A stretch of DNA of 64,000 bases, from assembly GCA_903919715.1 (NCBI GenBank), contig CAIXJC010000015.1:1-64000 (forward strand), in the 5' to 3' direction. Below are positions 51,237 through 59,151 of the stretch, piece after piece; positions within the stretch are counted from its first letter, which is position 1, and each line of letters opens with the position of its first letter. A program made the position numbers and the translations under genes. The notes beneath the pieces were generated by a model, which saw only the letters and a list, made by a program, of their open reading frames with translations, was not told where the DNA came from and made no database searches. The stretch comes from an uncultured bacterium. Its GTDB lineage: Bacteria; Planctomycetota; Phycisphaerae; Phycisphaerales; SM1A02.

Positions 51237-52726
51237 TTTATTTTGAGTTGTGAGAGTGCTTGATCCCCGCGTCCGCTGTGTCGAGCGAAGAGCCACGCAG
51301 CTTGCACGAGCAGCGTCGGGTCAAGATCGCCTCCGCCTGCTGCGACGATTCCGAGTTCTTGCAGAAGAGCCGGTGAGAGATTTGGTTTGCCCCGCGCAAC
51401 AGCAAGGATGGCCAATGCATCGCCTCGCCGTGTCAGCGTTCCACGAACTCGTTCAGCCACCGTTGCCGCTTCAGGTGTCGCTGCATTGCAGAGCGCAAGA
51501 ATTAAGATCTCTTGAAATTGCCGTTCTCCCTCAGCAGCCTTGATGAGTGATTCGATTGCGCCAGCGTCAACCAACGCCAATCGACTCGCGCAATCAAGTA
51601 CGACCGTTGAAAGGGCGGATGTATTGGTCGGCGCAGACAAGAACAGCGTCAGCAGATGTCGCCAGACTTGCGCGCCGAGTGCTGGTGGCAATCCGGCGGC
51701 ACGCCTCACAGCCCACTCTGCGCTGGGACGATTCGCCCGATCGATTACAACTTCAAGCGCAGAGGCGAATGCTTTGGGATCACCCGACGCATTTGCTTCG
51801 ATCGCATCAGCGATCGCTTCGACGAGTGGCTCGCCATTTCGTAGCGCCGAACCCATGCCTGCTTCAACGTTCTTTTCTTGCGACATGAGTTGCAACCCAG
51901 CTCGGACGAGTGCTGATTGACCTCGCTCATGCGTCGTGAATTTCCGCCATTCCTGCTGTCCAATCGGTGGATCCAGTACAAGAGCGGATCCATTGACAAT
52001 CATGCGCGTGGGCCACGTGTACGAATCATCTTGCACGATGTCCACGACTGATTTGATTGGTGCTTTGACTCCGTACAACAGGAGGGCGCGCGCCAATTCT
52101 TGAATAACTGCGTTTCGAATCTCTGGTGATCGCGTCGCAACTCGAGCTACGAATTGCTTCCACGCAGCGTCATCGCCCGCCTCAAGCAACAATGCTGCGG
52201 CGAGTCCAGAGACTTCATCAGACGGATCAGTCGCAGCTTCACGAAGCCCAATGTCTGTCATTTTTTCACTCTGCCGATGCAACTCCGCATTGAGAACAAC
52301 TTGGTCAAGGAGCGGAAGATCTTTCAGTTTCAGGAGTTCGCGAATCGTCGCTGGGCTGACAAGACGGAAGCCAACGGCATTGCGGATTGTGGTCGAACGA
52401 TCTTCGACTGCAGAGAGTTGAACGACTCGAAGCGGATCGATGTCCCGAGGCTTCGAGAGTTCGGCGAGTCCGAGGATCCCATCGACGCGCGAACTCCAGT
52501 TGGATGATTGCGACAGGGACTCAAAGAAAGGACGTAATGCTTCATCGTTGAGTGCACGAAGCGAGACGATCAGCGCATGATTCTCGCCAGTGCTCGAAGG
52601 TGATGCGCAGCGCTGCAACGTTGAGACTGCGCCGTCGAAGTGATCTGTTCGCGTGTACTGAGCCGTCGCCGATGATCCTCCAACGAGTGCTGCGCAAAGC
52701 AACACGGCGTGGGTCAGTTTCGACAT
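51233..52726 (-). CDS. Secreted HEAT-like repeat protein
   Basis: The 497-residue product starts with a clear signal peptide (MSKLTHAVLLCAALVGGSSATAQ) and continues with repeated pairs of helices like HEAT/armadillo repeats (VDGILGLAELSKPRDIDPL, AAALLLEAGDDAAWKQFV, IRNAVIQELARALLLYG). No catalytic motif is visible. The shorter start at 52726 gives the signal peptide; the frame to 52783 adds a non-signal prefix. It is translationally coupled to the DegT-like gene. It may be a scaffold or binding protein. Confidence 0.78.
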   Translation of the reverse strand: MSKLTHAVLLCAALVGGSSATAQYTRTDHFDGAVSTLQRCASPSSTGENHALIVSLRALNDEALRPFFESLSQSSNWSSRVDGILGLAELSKPRDIDPLRVVQLSAVEDRSTTIRNAVGFRLVSPATIRELLKLKDLPLLDQVVLNAELHRQSEKMTDIGLREAATDPSDEVSGLAAALLLEAGDDAAWKQFVARVATRSPEIRNAVIQELARALLLYGVKAPIKSVVDIVQDDSYTWPTRMIVNGSALVLDPPIGQQEWRKFTTHERGQSALVRAGLQLMSQEKNVEAGMGSALRNGEPLVEAIADAIEANASGDPKAFASALEVVIDRANRPSAEWAVRRAAGLPPALGAQVWRHLLTLFLSAPTNTSALSTVVLDCASRLALVDAGAIESLIKAAEGERQFQEILILALCNAATPEAATVAERVRGTLTRRGDALAILAVARGKPNLSPALLQELGIVAAGGGDLDPTLLVQAAWLFARHSGRGDQALSQLKIK

Positions 52727-52818
52727 AACCCGCGGGCCAGAGGGTCGGAGAATTCGAGGAGCTTGTGAACGAATGTCGGGCACAAGTCGAAGTGTAACGA
52801 AAGGATGAGAAGATCCGA

Positions 52819-54294
52819 TTAAGTCCGCACGCGGAGGACTTCGCGGCGGGTGCGTTCGCTGAGATCGGCGGCTGATAGGTGGTCGTTTCGTGCCGTGAGC
52901 ATCTCGGATCGGTCGATCATGGATCGATATCTCGCTGCGGCAGCATGAATGGTGGAATGGCTCGAACGACCAAGCGCCGTGGCGATTTCAGGGAACGACA
53001 ATGTCGTCATTTCACGAGCGAGGTGAGCTGCAAGTCCTCGCGCTGTGACCACTCGTCGATGCCGTCCGATTCCGACAAGATCGTCTCGTTCGACCCCAGT
53101 GGTCACGCAAACCGCTTGCAGAATCTCAGCGACTCGGACTGGTCGGCCTACATGCGATATGGTCGACCGCCCGAGTGCCCGTTCGACCAAAATCTGTCCG
53201 TTGCCCATTTCGATTCCGCCAAGAGAATTCACGGCGGCGACAGTCATGACGGCGCCCTCAATTTCTCGGACGCTCGTTCCAGCACGATCCACCAACGTCT
53301 CAATGGCTGCCGCGGGGAGCGCAAGCCCACGTCGCAGAGCAAACTGATTTGCCAGTGCAATACGAGTTGCGCGATCTGGATCGTCGACCTTGACCACCAT
53401 GCCAGAGAGAAATCTGCTCACCAGTGCTGCGCTAAATTTGGCAATCTGCCGAGGGTGCGCATCGGACGCCATGACGATTCGGGCTCCGTGAAATCCCATC
53501 GCATCGATCGTGTGAAGGCATTCGGATTGAGTCGCAGTTTTGTTGCCAAGGAAATGGACGTCGTCGATGACAAGAAGATCGAGCCTTCTCGTCCGCCGAC
53601 GGAACTGTTCAATGTTGTCCTCGCGAATGGCCGCGATGAATTCGTTGGTGAATTGTTCGCCCGTTGCGTATCGCACTTTGGCATTTGGTTGACGCTCTCG
53701 AAAACGTCGACAAATTGATTGCAATAAATGGCTTTTCCCAACGCCACATGATCCATGGAGAAACAGAAGTCGCAGTGGATCCTTTTCGACCTCCGCAACC
53801 TGTCGAGCGCTTTCGAAGGCCAGACGATTGGGGGGAGCAATGAGAAAATCTTCAAATCTCTTCCAACCCGCTCCCGACTCTTCACGGGGCGAAGCGGAAA
53901 CCGCCTTGCGTGTAGTTGAATTCGCTACGTTTCTTGGAGTGATCACATTGGAATTGATCCGCTCGCCAGCGATCGACGATGGCTGTGACTTTGCCGGAGT
54001 CGCATCTGATCGGACGCAGATGGTGACGGAGGAGTCGTCAGTCACAACCGTTCGAGCGATCTCGACAACCTCGCAACGAAAGTGTCGTTCAATCCAGTCG
54101 GCAGCGAACTGATTCTGAGCGGTAATTCGCACCTCGCCCGGGAAAAGATCGACCTGCGCATTGTCTTGAAACCATAACTCATACTTGCGTGCGCCCAACC
54201 GGTGTCGAAGTCCCTCTTGAAGCGCCTCGAGGGGGGTGGCAGAAGAGTTTGTGGAACTCGACTCGCATTCGGTTGCCGTTGATCTGTGCATCAT
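52819..54294 (-). CDS. dnaA: Chromosomal replication initiator DnaA
   Basis: The 491-residue AAA+ protein opens the replication origin. Domain I has LQEGLRHRLGARKYELWFQD, domain II is a short variable linker, and domain III has Walker A LFLHGSCGVGKSHLLQSICR, Walker B LLVIDDVHFLG and sensor RIVMASDAHP. Domain IV is the DNA-binding helix-turn-helix with VTARGLAAHLAREMTTLSFPEIATALGRSSHSTI. The usual KT of the signature is RVVTARG. The start at 54294 (MMHRSTATE) fits domain I. dnaN and recF are not adjacent. A possible origin lies upstream. Confidence 0.97.
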   Translation of the reverse strand: MMHRSTATECESSSTNSSATPLEALQEGLRHRLGARKYELWFQDNAQVDLFPGEVRITAQNQFAADWIERHFRCEVVEIARTVVTDDSSVTICVRSDATPAKSQPSSIAGERINSNVITPRNVANSTTRKAVSASPREESGAGWKRFEDFLIAPPNRLAFESARQVAEVEKDPLRLLFLHGSCGVGKSHLLQSICRRFRERQPNAKVRYATGEQFTNEFIAAIREDNIEQFRRRTRRLDLLVIDDVHFLGNKTATQSECLHTIDAMGFHGARIVMASDAHPRQIAKFSAALVSRFLSGMVVKVDDPDRATRIALANQFALRRGLALPAAAIETLVDRAGTSVREIEGAVMTVAAVNSLGGIEMGNGQILVERALGRSTISHVGRPVRVAEILQAVCVTTGVERDDLVGIGRHRRVVTARGLAAHLAREMTTLSFPEIATALGRSSHSTIHAAAARYRSMIDRSEMLTARNDHLSAADLSERTRREVLRVRT

Positions 54295-54540
54295 GCAAAC
54301 TCCAGACAAGGAGACCACTGCGCTCGAATGAATCGAACAGCGATCCCAGTTCACCCAAGTTTCTTGTGACGGATCCTTCCACGCCAACGGTCGGTGCTTT
54401 GCGCTCTGAGTCACTCGTGGGACTTGCAGAAGGCGATCGAGCCACCAAACGGTTCGCACGCTCATCCATGAGTTGCGGCTGGAAAAATATATCCGATCTC
54501 ACATCCCTTTCGCCTCACTCGACAGGAAGTTTTTCGCCGG

Positions 54541-54632
54541 CGTGCGCTAAATCTCGATATTAGAAAGCGATATGAGAGCAAAAAAAATATCTCAAACATG
54601 CCTGCGGAGAGTTGTCCACGGAAGGTGGATAA
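54541..54632. other. Possible oriC: AT-rich tract and paired DnaA boxes
   Basis: In the 358-base gap between dnaA and the GNAT gene, TTGTCCACG (54612-54620) and, on the other strand, TTATCCACC (rc of 54624-54632) form an inverted pair of DnaA boxes with 7/9 and 8/9 matches to TTATCCACA. Just upstream is an AT-rich tract (about 54551-54595) suited to unwinding. Bases 54295-54540 show no other strong box and no gene. Two boxes are few for a typical origin, so this may be only a DnaA autoregulation site. Confidence 0.45.
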
Positions 54633-54652
54633 GTCGTGGGAATCCGTTGTGA

Positions 54653-55567
54653 CTAGGTCGCAGCCCGCCCGATGAGCGCTGTCCGGCGGAGCCGAGTTGC
54701 AAATCCACGCGATTGATAGAGCCTCATTGCTGGGCCATTCAACTCGTCACACGCAAGTGCGACTGGCTGGTCGCTCGATTTTTGAATAACTCCCAGTGCA
54801 TGATCGAGCAAATGGCCGCCGAGACCTCGCCCACGCGCATTTGGTGCGAGACCAAAGTAGACAACTTCGACGCAATTCGAAGTTGGAATTTCGCTCATCA
54901 GTGAGACGCCTGATGGCGTGCCATCCACTTCGAGAATCAACCACCTTTGCGGATCGAGTGGCCCCGTATTGATGTGCCCATCCAAGATGTCCGAGGTGCG
55001 TCGCATTTGCGCAAGTCCTGGGCAATCGAGTGAGTCGATATAAGTTGCCGCGAGCAGTTGTTCCAGTTGGTCACGATTTTCTGTTTTCCATGGTCGTATT
55101 GTCACTCCCGCAGGAATGGAGTCAGTCGTACGTGATTGTCGAATGCGGACGAGTTCGAGGTACGCGAGGGTTCCAATGGAATTCATCCCGCCAGCAGCGA
55201 GCATCGAAAGTTCATCGCTGCGCAGCGGTTCGATGAGCGCCTGCACGATGACTGCGTCAAGTTTGGCGGCGGCAGAGAGTGCGGTTCGAATCAACGCAGC
55301 ACCTCGATCCTGATCCGCCTTTGTTCGTGGCGGAGTAACGAAAAGCATGGCTGTCCGACCAGGAGAGCGGGTCAAGAGGGCGGCGTTGGCGATGTTCCCA
55401 CCGATGTCAGAGATCGCAAAGAGTAATTCTTCATGCGGATCAGCAGCGCGTTTGGTGTATCGGGCGGCGCGTTGATGGGATCCCCCAAAGACTGCGATCA
55501 TTGCTTGTGATCGCCGATCTGAGTGAGGCGAGAAAATCTCAAATGATTCGCTCGAGGCGCTGCTCAT
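54653..55567 (-). CDS. GNAT family N-acetyltransferase
   Basis: The 304-residue protein carries a C-terminal GNAT domain: VEVVYFGLAPNARGRGLGGHLLDHAL provides the acetyl-CoA loop RxxGxGxxL, followed by LACDELNGPAMRLYQSRGF. The N-terminal half (AMIAVFGGSHQRAARYT, ALIRTALSAAAKLDAVIVQALIEP) may be a degenerate second GNAT repeat. I chose ATG 55567; an ATG at 55591 adds eight residues. It faces away from the secreted hypothetical gene. The substrate is unknown. Confidence 0.85.
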   Translation of the reverse strand: MSSASSESFEIFSPHSDRRSQAMIAVFGGSHQRAARYTKRAADPHEELLFAISDIGGNIANAALLTRSPGRTAMLFVTPPRTKADQDRGAALIRTALSAAAKLDAVIVQALIEPLRSDELSMLAAGGMNSIGTLAYLELVRIRQSRTTDSIPAGVTIRPWKTENRDQLEQLLAATYIDSLDCPGLAQMRRTSDILDGHINTGPLDPQRWLILEVDGTPSGVSLMSEIPTSNCVEVVYFGLAPNARGRGLGGHLLDHALGVIQKSSDQPVALACDELNGPAMRLYQSRGFATRLRRTALIGRAAT

Positions 55568-55610
55568 TGGCAAGAGGGTAGCAACCACCAACTACGCTAC
55601 AATCGAAAAC

Positions 55611-56306
55611 ATGAGCTCTTCGACACGGAACCTTTTCTGCATGTTCGCCCTCGGCGCTTCGGCGTTTGCTCTCACGGCTGCCCAAGATTCGGGCGCAGGA
55701 TCCGCACCGAAGGCTCCCAAGCAGTCGGTGCCTCAGGCTGCGAAGCCACTTCAGACAGATCCTTCGTTGACACTGCCACCAGAACCGAGTGCAGGAAACT
55801 GGCAACTTGATTTTTACCCAGGTGATCTTCGTGTGTATTCCGATCCAGAGACGCACAAGAATTACTGGTACTTCACTTATAAGGTTGTGAATCGAACGGG
55901 GCAAGATCGTTGGTGGGCTCCAACCATGGAACTTCTCGAGGATCACGGTGGGCTTCGTCGATCTGGCAAAGATGTTTCGGCAATCACGTCCAAGCGCATT
56001 GAGGCGCTCATTGGAAACAAATTGATCGAAGATCAATACCAAGTTCTTGGCGAGATTCGCCAAGGCGAGGCGAATGCGAAGGAAGGCTTCGTCGTTTGGA
56101 GCGAGGATTCATTGCTCGCAACGGAACTCCATCTCTTCATTCGTGGGATGTCGAGTGAGTTCAAGAAAATCCCCAACCCAAGCGGTAGCGGCGAGGATGT
56201 GACGATGCATAAAACGATGAAAAGGGATTATCGAGTATCAGGAGATGCAGAAGCTCGCGGGTCGACTCCGGTTGAATGTGAGCAAACCGAGTGGATTCTT
56301 CGCTAA
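55611..56306 (+). CDS. Secreted protein of unknown function
   Basis: The 231-residue product has a signal peptide (MSSSTRNLFCMFALGASAFALTAAQ) and an Ala/Pro-rich stretch. A soluble domain follows with DFYPGDLRVYSDPETHKNYW, YFTYKVVNRTGQDRWWAP and ELLEDHGGLRR, which looks like a beta-sandwich. I do not recognise the family, but similar secreted proteins are common in planctomycetes. Its end is 138 bases from rpmA. Confidence 0.65.
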   Translation: MSSSTRNLFCMFALGASAFALTAAQDSGAGSAPKAPKQSVPQAAKPLQTDPSLTLPPEPSAGNWQLDFYPGDLRVYSDPETHKNYWYFTYKVVNRTGQDRWWAPTMELLEDHGGLRRSGKDVSAITSKRIEALIGNKLIEDQYQVLGEIRQGEANAKEGFVVWSEDSLLATELHLFIRGMSSEFKKIPNPSGSGEDVTMHKTMKRDYRVSGDAEARGSTPVECEQTEWILR

Positions 56307-56443
56307 GAAGCCTTGATTGAAGGAGGGCTGGTCCGAGGCCCGCCCAATTTTTCCCTGTGAATTCGGCGCGAAGGGGGTTGCTCGATAAGGCATTTGGCTT
56401 TATGATGGGGGGCTCGATCAGATCACCCGCGGAGTATCAAACT

Positions 56444-56716
56444 ATGGCGCACAAAAAAGGACAAGGTTCAACTCAAAACGGTCGCGACTCAAACGCGCAG
56501 TTTCGAGGAATCAAACTATTCGGCGGACAACTGGCACAAGCTGGAGCCGTCTTGGTCAGCCAGTGCGGAACGAAGTGGAAGGCTGGCTATCTCGTCCATC
56601 AAGGGCGGGATTACACGCTGACTGCGCTTGTCAACGGTACGGTTCGCTTTCGCGGGCGCTCCGTCGACATTATCCCTGCGGACCCAAACACTCCGCGAAT
56701 GGCGATCGATCGCTGA
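56444..56716 (+). CDS. rpmA: Ribosomal protein L27
   Basis: The 90-residue protein begins [20 protein letters not shown], the classical L27 start, and continues [26 protein letters not shown]27 reaches into the peptidyl-transferase centre. The ATG at 56444 fixes the family N-terminus; a longer frame to 56357 is not used. rplU, which usually precedes rpmA, is absent here, although obg follows 75 bases downstream as is normal. Confidence 0.96.
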   Translation: MAHKKGQGSTQNGRDSNAQFRGIKLFGGQLAQAGAVLVSQCGTKWKAGYLVHQGRDYTLTALVNGTVRFRGRSVDIIPADPNTPRMAIDR

Positions 56717-56791
56717 CGATTTCTGATCGACATCCGCCACGAAACAGTTTCGACTTGTTTCGTGGGTGAGTCGTAGAGGATCTCTCCAATC

Positions 56792-57841
56792 ATGTTCATC
56801 GATACCGCAATCATCCTGATTCGCTCGGGAAAAGGCGGGGATGGCTGTATGCACATGTTGCGGCTGAAGGGCAACGCCAAGGGCGGGCCAGATGGCGGCG
56901 ATGGAGGAAAGGGCGGCGACATCATTGTGACGGCCAATTCACACATCGACACTTTGGTCGAGTTCGGTTTTCGTCCGCACTGGTTCGCACAGGAAGGCGA
57001 GTCTGGTTCCAAGAAAAAATGCGCTGGCAAGGCGGGGGTTGATTGCATTCTTCCTGTGCCTCTTGGAACGCAGATCTTCGACGCAGAAACCAATGAGCTT
57101 CTCGTCGATATCACCTCGCCGGACCAGTCCGTGATTTTGGCGCATGGCGGCCACGGCGGTATTGGTAACGATCGCTTCAAAACCGCCGTTCACCAAACTC
57201 CAACCGAATTCACGCCAGGTGGACCATCGATCGAGCGTCAACTGAGGATGGAACTTCGGCTCATTGCAGACGTGGGATTCGTTGGGCTTCCCAATGCGGG
57301 AAAGAGCACGTTCCTTCGTGCGACGACGCGAGCACAGCCCAAGATCGCTGCATATCCATTCACCACACTCGCCCCGCAGCTTGGAATCGCGGAACTTTCT
57401 GATGAACGCCGTTTGGTCCTCGCGGATCTTCCGGGTTTGATCGAAGGCGCATCGCAAGGAGTCGGGCTTGGGCACGATTTTTTACGGCATATCGAGCGCA
57501 CGCGTGTCATTCTCCATGTATTGGATGTTGCACCGCCGGATGGGAGCGATCCGCTGGAGAATCACCGAACGATTCGCCGTGAACTCGCAGAGTTTAGCGA
57601 ACAACTTGCTCGTACGCCAGAGATCGTTGTGCTGAACAAGGTTGATCTGATTCCCGAATCCGATCGTGCGGAATTTCTTCGCGATCTTGTTGATCGCTTC
57701 GAACGTGACCGCGGAGTTCGTCCACTCGTTGCTAGTGGCGCGAGCGGTGAAGGAGTTCGGGCAGTCTTGGAATCGGTCTGGGAATTGACCAGGCGGGTGC
57801 GCGAGCAGTCGCCTGTCACTCTTCGTCAAACTTCTGATTGA
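56792..57841 (+). CDS. obg: GTPase Obg
   Basis: The 349-residue essential GTPase acts in 50S ribosome assembly and cell-cycle control. The glycine-rich Obg fold (GPDGGDGGKGGDIIVTAN, LAHGGHGGIGNDRFKT) is followed by the G domain: Walker A VGLPNAGKSTFLRATTRA, switch II VLADLPGLIEGASQGVGLGHDFLRHIERT, and NKVDL. The C-terminal OCT domain is short. Its end overlaps the convergent HPr gene by 26 bases. Confidence 0.97.
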   Translation: MFIDTAIILIRSGKGGDGCMHMLRLKGNAKGGPDGGDGGKGGDIIVTANSHIDTLVEFGFRPHWFAQEGESGSKKKCAGKAGVDCILPVPLGTQIFDAETNELLVDITSPDQSVILAHGGHGGIGNDRFKTAVHQTPTEFTPGGPSIERQLRMELRLIADVGFVGLPNAGKSTFLRATTRAQPKIAAYPFTTLAPQLGIAELSDERRLVLADLPGLIEGASQGVGLGHDFLRHIERTRVILHVLDVAPPDGSDPLENHRTIRRELAEFSEQLARTPEIVVLNKVDLIPESDRAEFLRDLVDRFERDRGVRPLVASGASGEGVRAVLESVWELTRRVREQSPVTLRQTSD

Positions 57842-58088
57842 CGAGTTGAATGATTTGGGCGAGCGCGTTCGCTTCGTCTTGGCCGTCACACGAAATTTCT
57901 AAAGCGGTCCCTGCAGTCGCTGCAAGTAAAAGCATTTGCATGATGCTCTTGCCGTCGATCCACTCAGATGAATCTATTCGTCGAACTCGAATGGTTGCTT
58001 CAAAACCGTTTGCCAACTGGACAAAGCTCATAGCAGGTCGAGCATGCAGGCCGAGTTGGTTGAGAATCTTGGCTTCGCCGTTGACCAC
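57816..58088 (-). CDS. Phosphocarrier protein HPr
   Basis: This is a 90-residue HPr with the active His15 in LGLHARPAMSFVQ and the regulatory serine region DGKSIMQMLLLAATAG (Ser48). The start codon is GTG. It follows the ptsN gene by 9 bases. With an EIIA-Ntr but no sugar-specific EII in view, it may serve a regulatory PTS rather than sugar transport. Enzyme I is not in the window. Confidence 0.92.
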   Translation of the reverse strand: MVNGEAKILNQLGLHARPAMSFVQLANGFEATIRVRRIDSSEWIDGKSIMQMLLLAATAGTALEISCDGQDEANALAQIIQLVNQKFDEE

Positions 58089-58097
58089 GGAGTCGTC

Positions 58098-58574
58098 TCA
58101 GCTTCCAGACGGTGCGGAATCCGTTTCATCGATGAGCAAGGTCACATCATCAACGTTGCGTGCTTGGCGCAAGAAGCGTCGAAAGCCTTCTTGACTCAGC
58201 GCGCCGAACACAGTCTCCATCGCATTCAAGTGCGATTCTGGATCGCTCAGTGGGCTCAACATAAAGACGATGGCATGGACCGGCTGGCGATCGAGGGAGT
58301 TGAAGTCCACGCCACTCGAAGAAACGCCGATTGCCGCATGCGGCTTCGTAACTAAAGTTGTTTTCGCATGAGGAACGGCGACTCCGTGTCCAAAGCCAGT
58401 CGAACCTTTTTTCTCCCGTGCAATCGCTTCCTTGAGAAGCGCTGCTCGCGAATCAGTTGTTACCACGCCGCTAGCGATGAGTGCGTCGAGCAGTTCTCCG
58501 ATCGCCAAATCACGCTTGGTGTTTTGTAACGACGGGAGGACGGCTGTGGTCACGACGATGTCACGGAGCTTCAT
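58098..58574 (-). CDS. ptsN: PTS EIIA-Ntr protein PtsN
   Basis: The 158-residue protein fits the nitrogen-regulatory EIIA family. The phosphorylated His69 lies in GVAVPHAKTTLVTKP, with IAREKKGSTGFGHG before it and the C-terminal SPLSDPESHLNAMETVFGALS-like region. PtsN senses PEP and nitrogen/potassium state through protein contacts. It lies directly after hpf and before HPr, a layout similar to the rpoN-hpf-ptsN cluster of proteobacteria but without rpoN. Confidence 0.94.
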   Translation of the reverse strand: MKLRDIVVTTAVLPSLQNTKRDLAIGELLDALIASGVVTTDSRAALLKEAIAREKKGSTGFGHGVAVPHAKTTLVTKPHAAIGVSSSGVDFNSLDRQPVHAIVFMLSPLSDPESHLNAMETVFGALSQEGFRRFLRQARNVDDVTLLIDETDSAPSGS

Positions 58575-58610
58575 CGTTGGTGATCATAGCGCCTTGCATC
58601 CAAAGGGGGT

Positions 58611-58910
58611 TCAGTACCGATGGTGATGTCGAACTCGGTCTTTGTAATGCGACAGTTGTCGTGCGCTTCGATCGACGGCAAGATCAACGCATGCATAGAG
58701 ATCATTGTGGCGATAGTTGCATACAAAGTCCTCGTGTCGTTCGACATCGGAGCGGATTTCGACATGGAAACCTCGCGGAGCCCGCTCGATCGTGACAGCA
58801 AGTTGTTGCAACCCATTGAAGAAACGTGGGAGTTTTCCGACCTTCGACTCGATGTATTTCGTGACGGCTTCAGTCAGTTCCATGTGTTTTGCGCAAATTG
58901 TGATGAGCAC
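58611..58910 (-). CDS. hpf: Ribosome hibernation promoting factor HPF
   Basis: The 99-residue short-type HPF/RaiA binds idle 30S subunits. LITICAKHMELTEAVTKYIESKVGKLPRFF, VTIERAPRGFHVEI and YACVDLAVDRSARQLSHYKDRV define the family. The chosen GTG at 58910 gives MLITICAKHMELT after initiation and is preceded by GGAGG with 8 bases of spacing; the ATG at 58925 adds five residues and has no such site. It is followed by ptsN after 36 bases. Confidence 0.94.
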   Translation of the reverse strand: MLITICAKHMELTEAVTKYIESKVGKLPRFFNGLQQLAVTIERAPRGFHVEIRSDVERHEDFVCNYRHNDLYACVDLAVDRSARQLSHYKDRVRHHHRY

Positions 58911-58914
58911 GTTT

Positions 58915-59151
58915 CTATCCTCCATATCTGGTGGACAATCGGCCGTGCATCGGCAACCGCTGCCGCAAGGATTCCGTCGTCTGGCGCCAAGGTGTGGCGC
59001 TTGGGGCGGCGAGATCACGCACGACCATCTTCAAGAATCCACTCCCAGATCGACCATCTCGAATCACTTCCATCAACAATCGAACGAACGAGTTTTTCTC
59101 GTTGATGTCCTGTTGGCTCTTCCTTGGAAATGTTTCGGAAATAATTTTCAC
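58915..59151 (-). CDS. Small ORF coupled between metallopeptidase and hpf
   Basis: A 78-residue frame runs from GTG at 59151, overlapping the metallopeptidase stop as GTGA, to TAG at 58915, which contains the GGAGG used by hpf. It begins MKIISETFPRKSQQDINEKN and is rich in basic and polar residues. I recognise no family. The tight fit at both ends supports a real, translationally coupled gene, but its length and composition do not prove it. Confidence 0.5.
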   Translation of the reverse strand: MKIISETFPRKSQQDINEKNSFVRLLMEVIRDGRSGSGFLKMVVRDLAAPSATPWRQTTESLRQRLPMHGRLSTRYGG

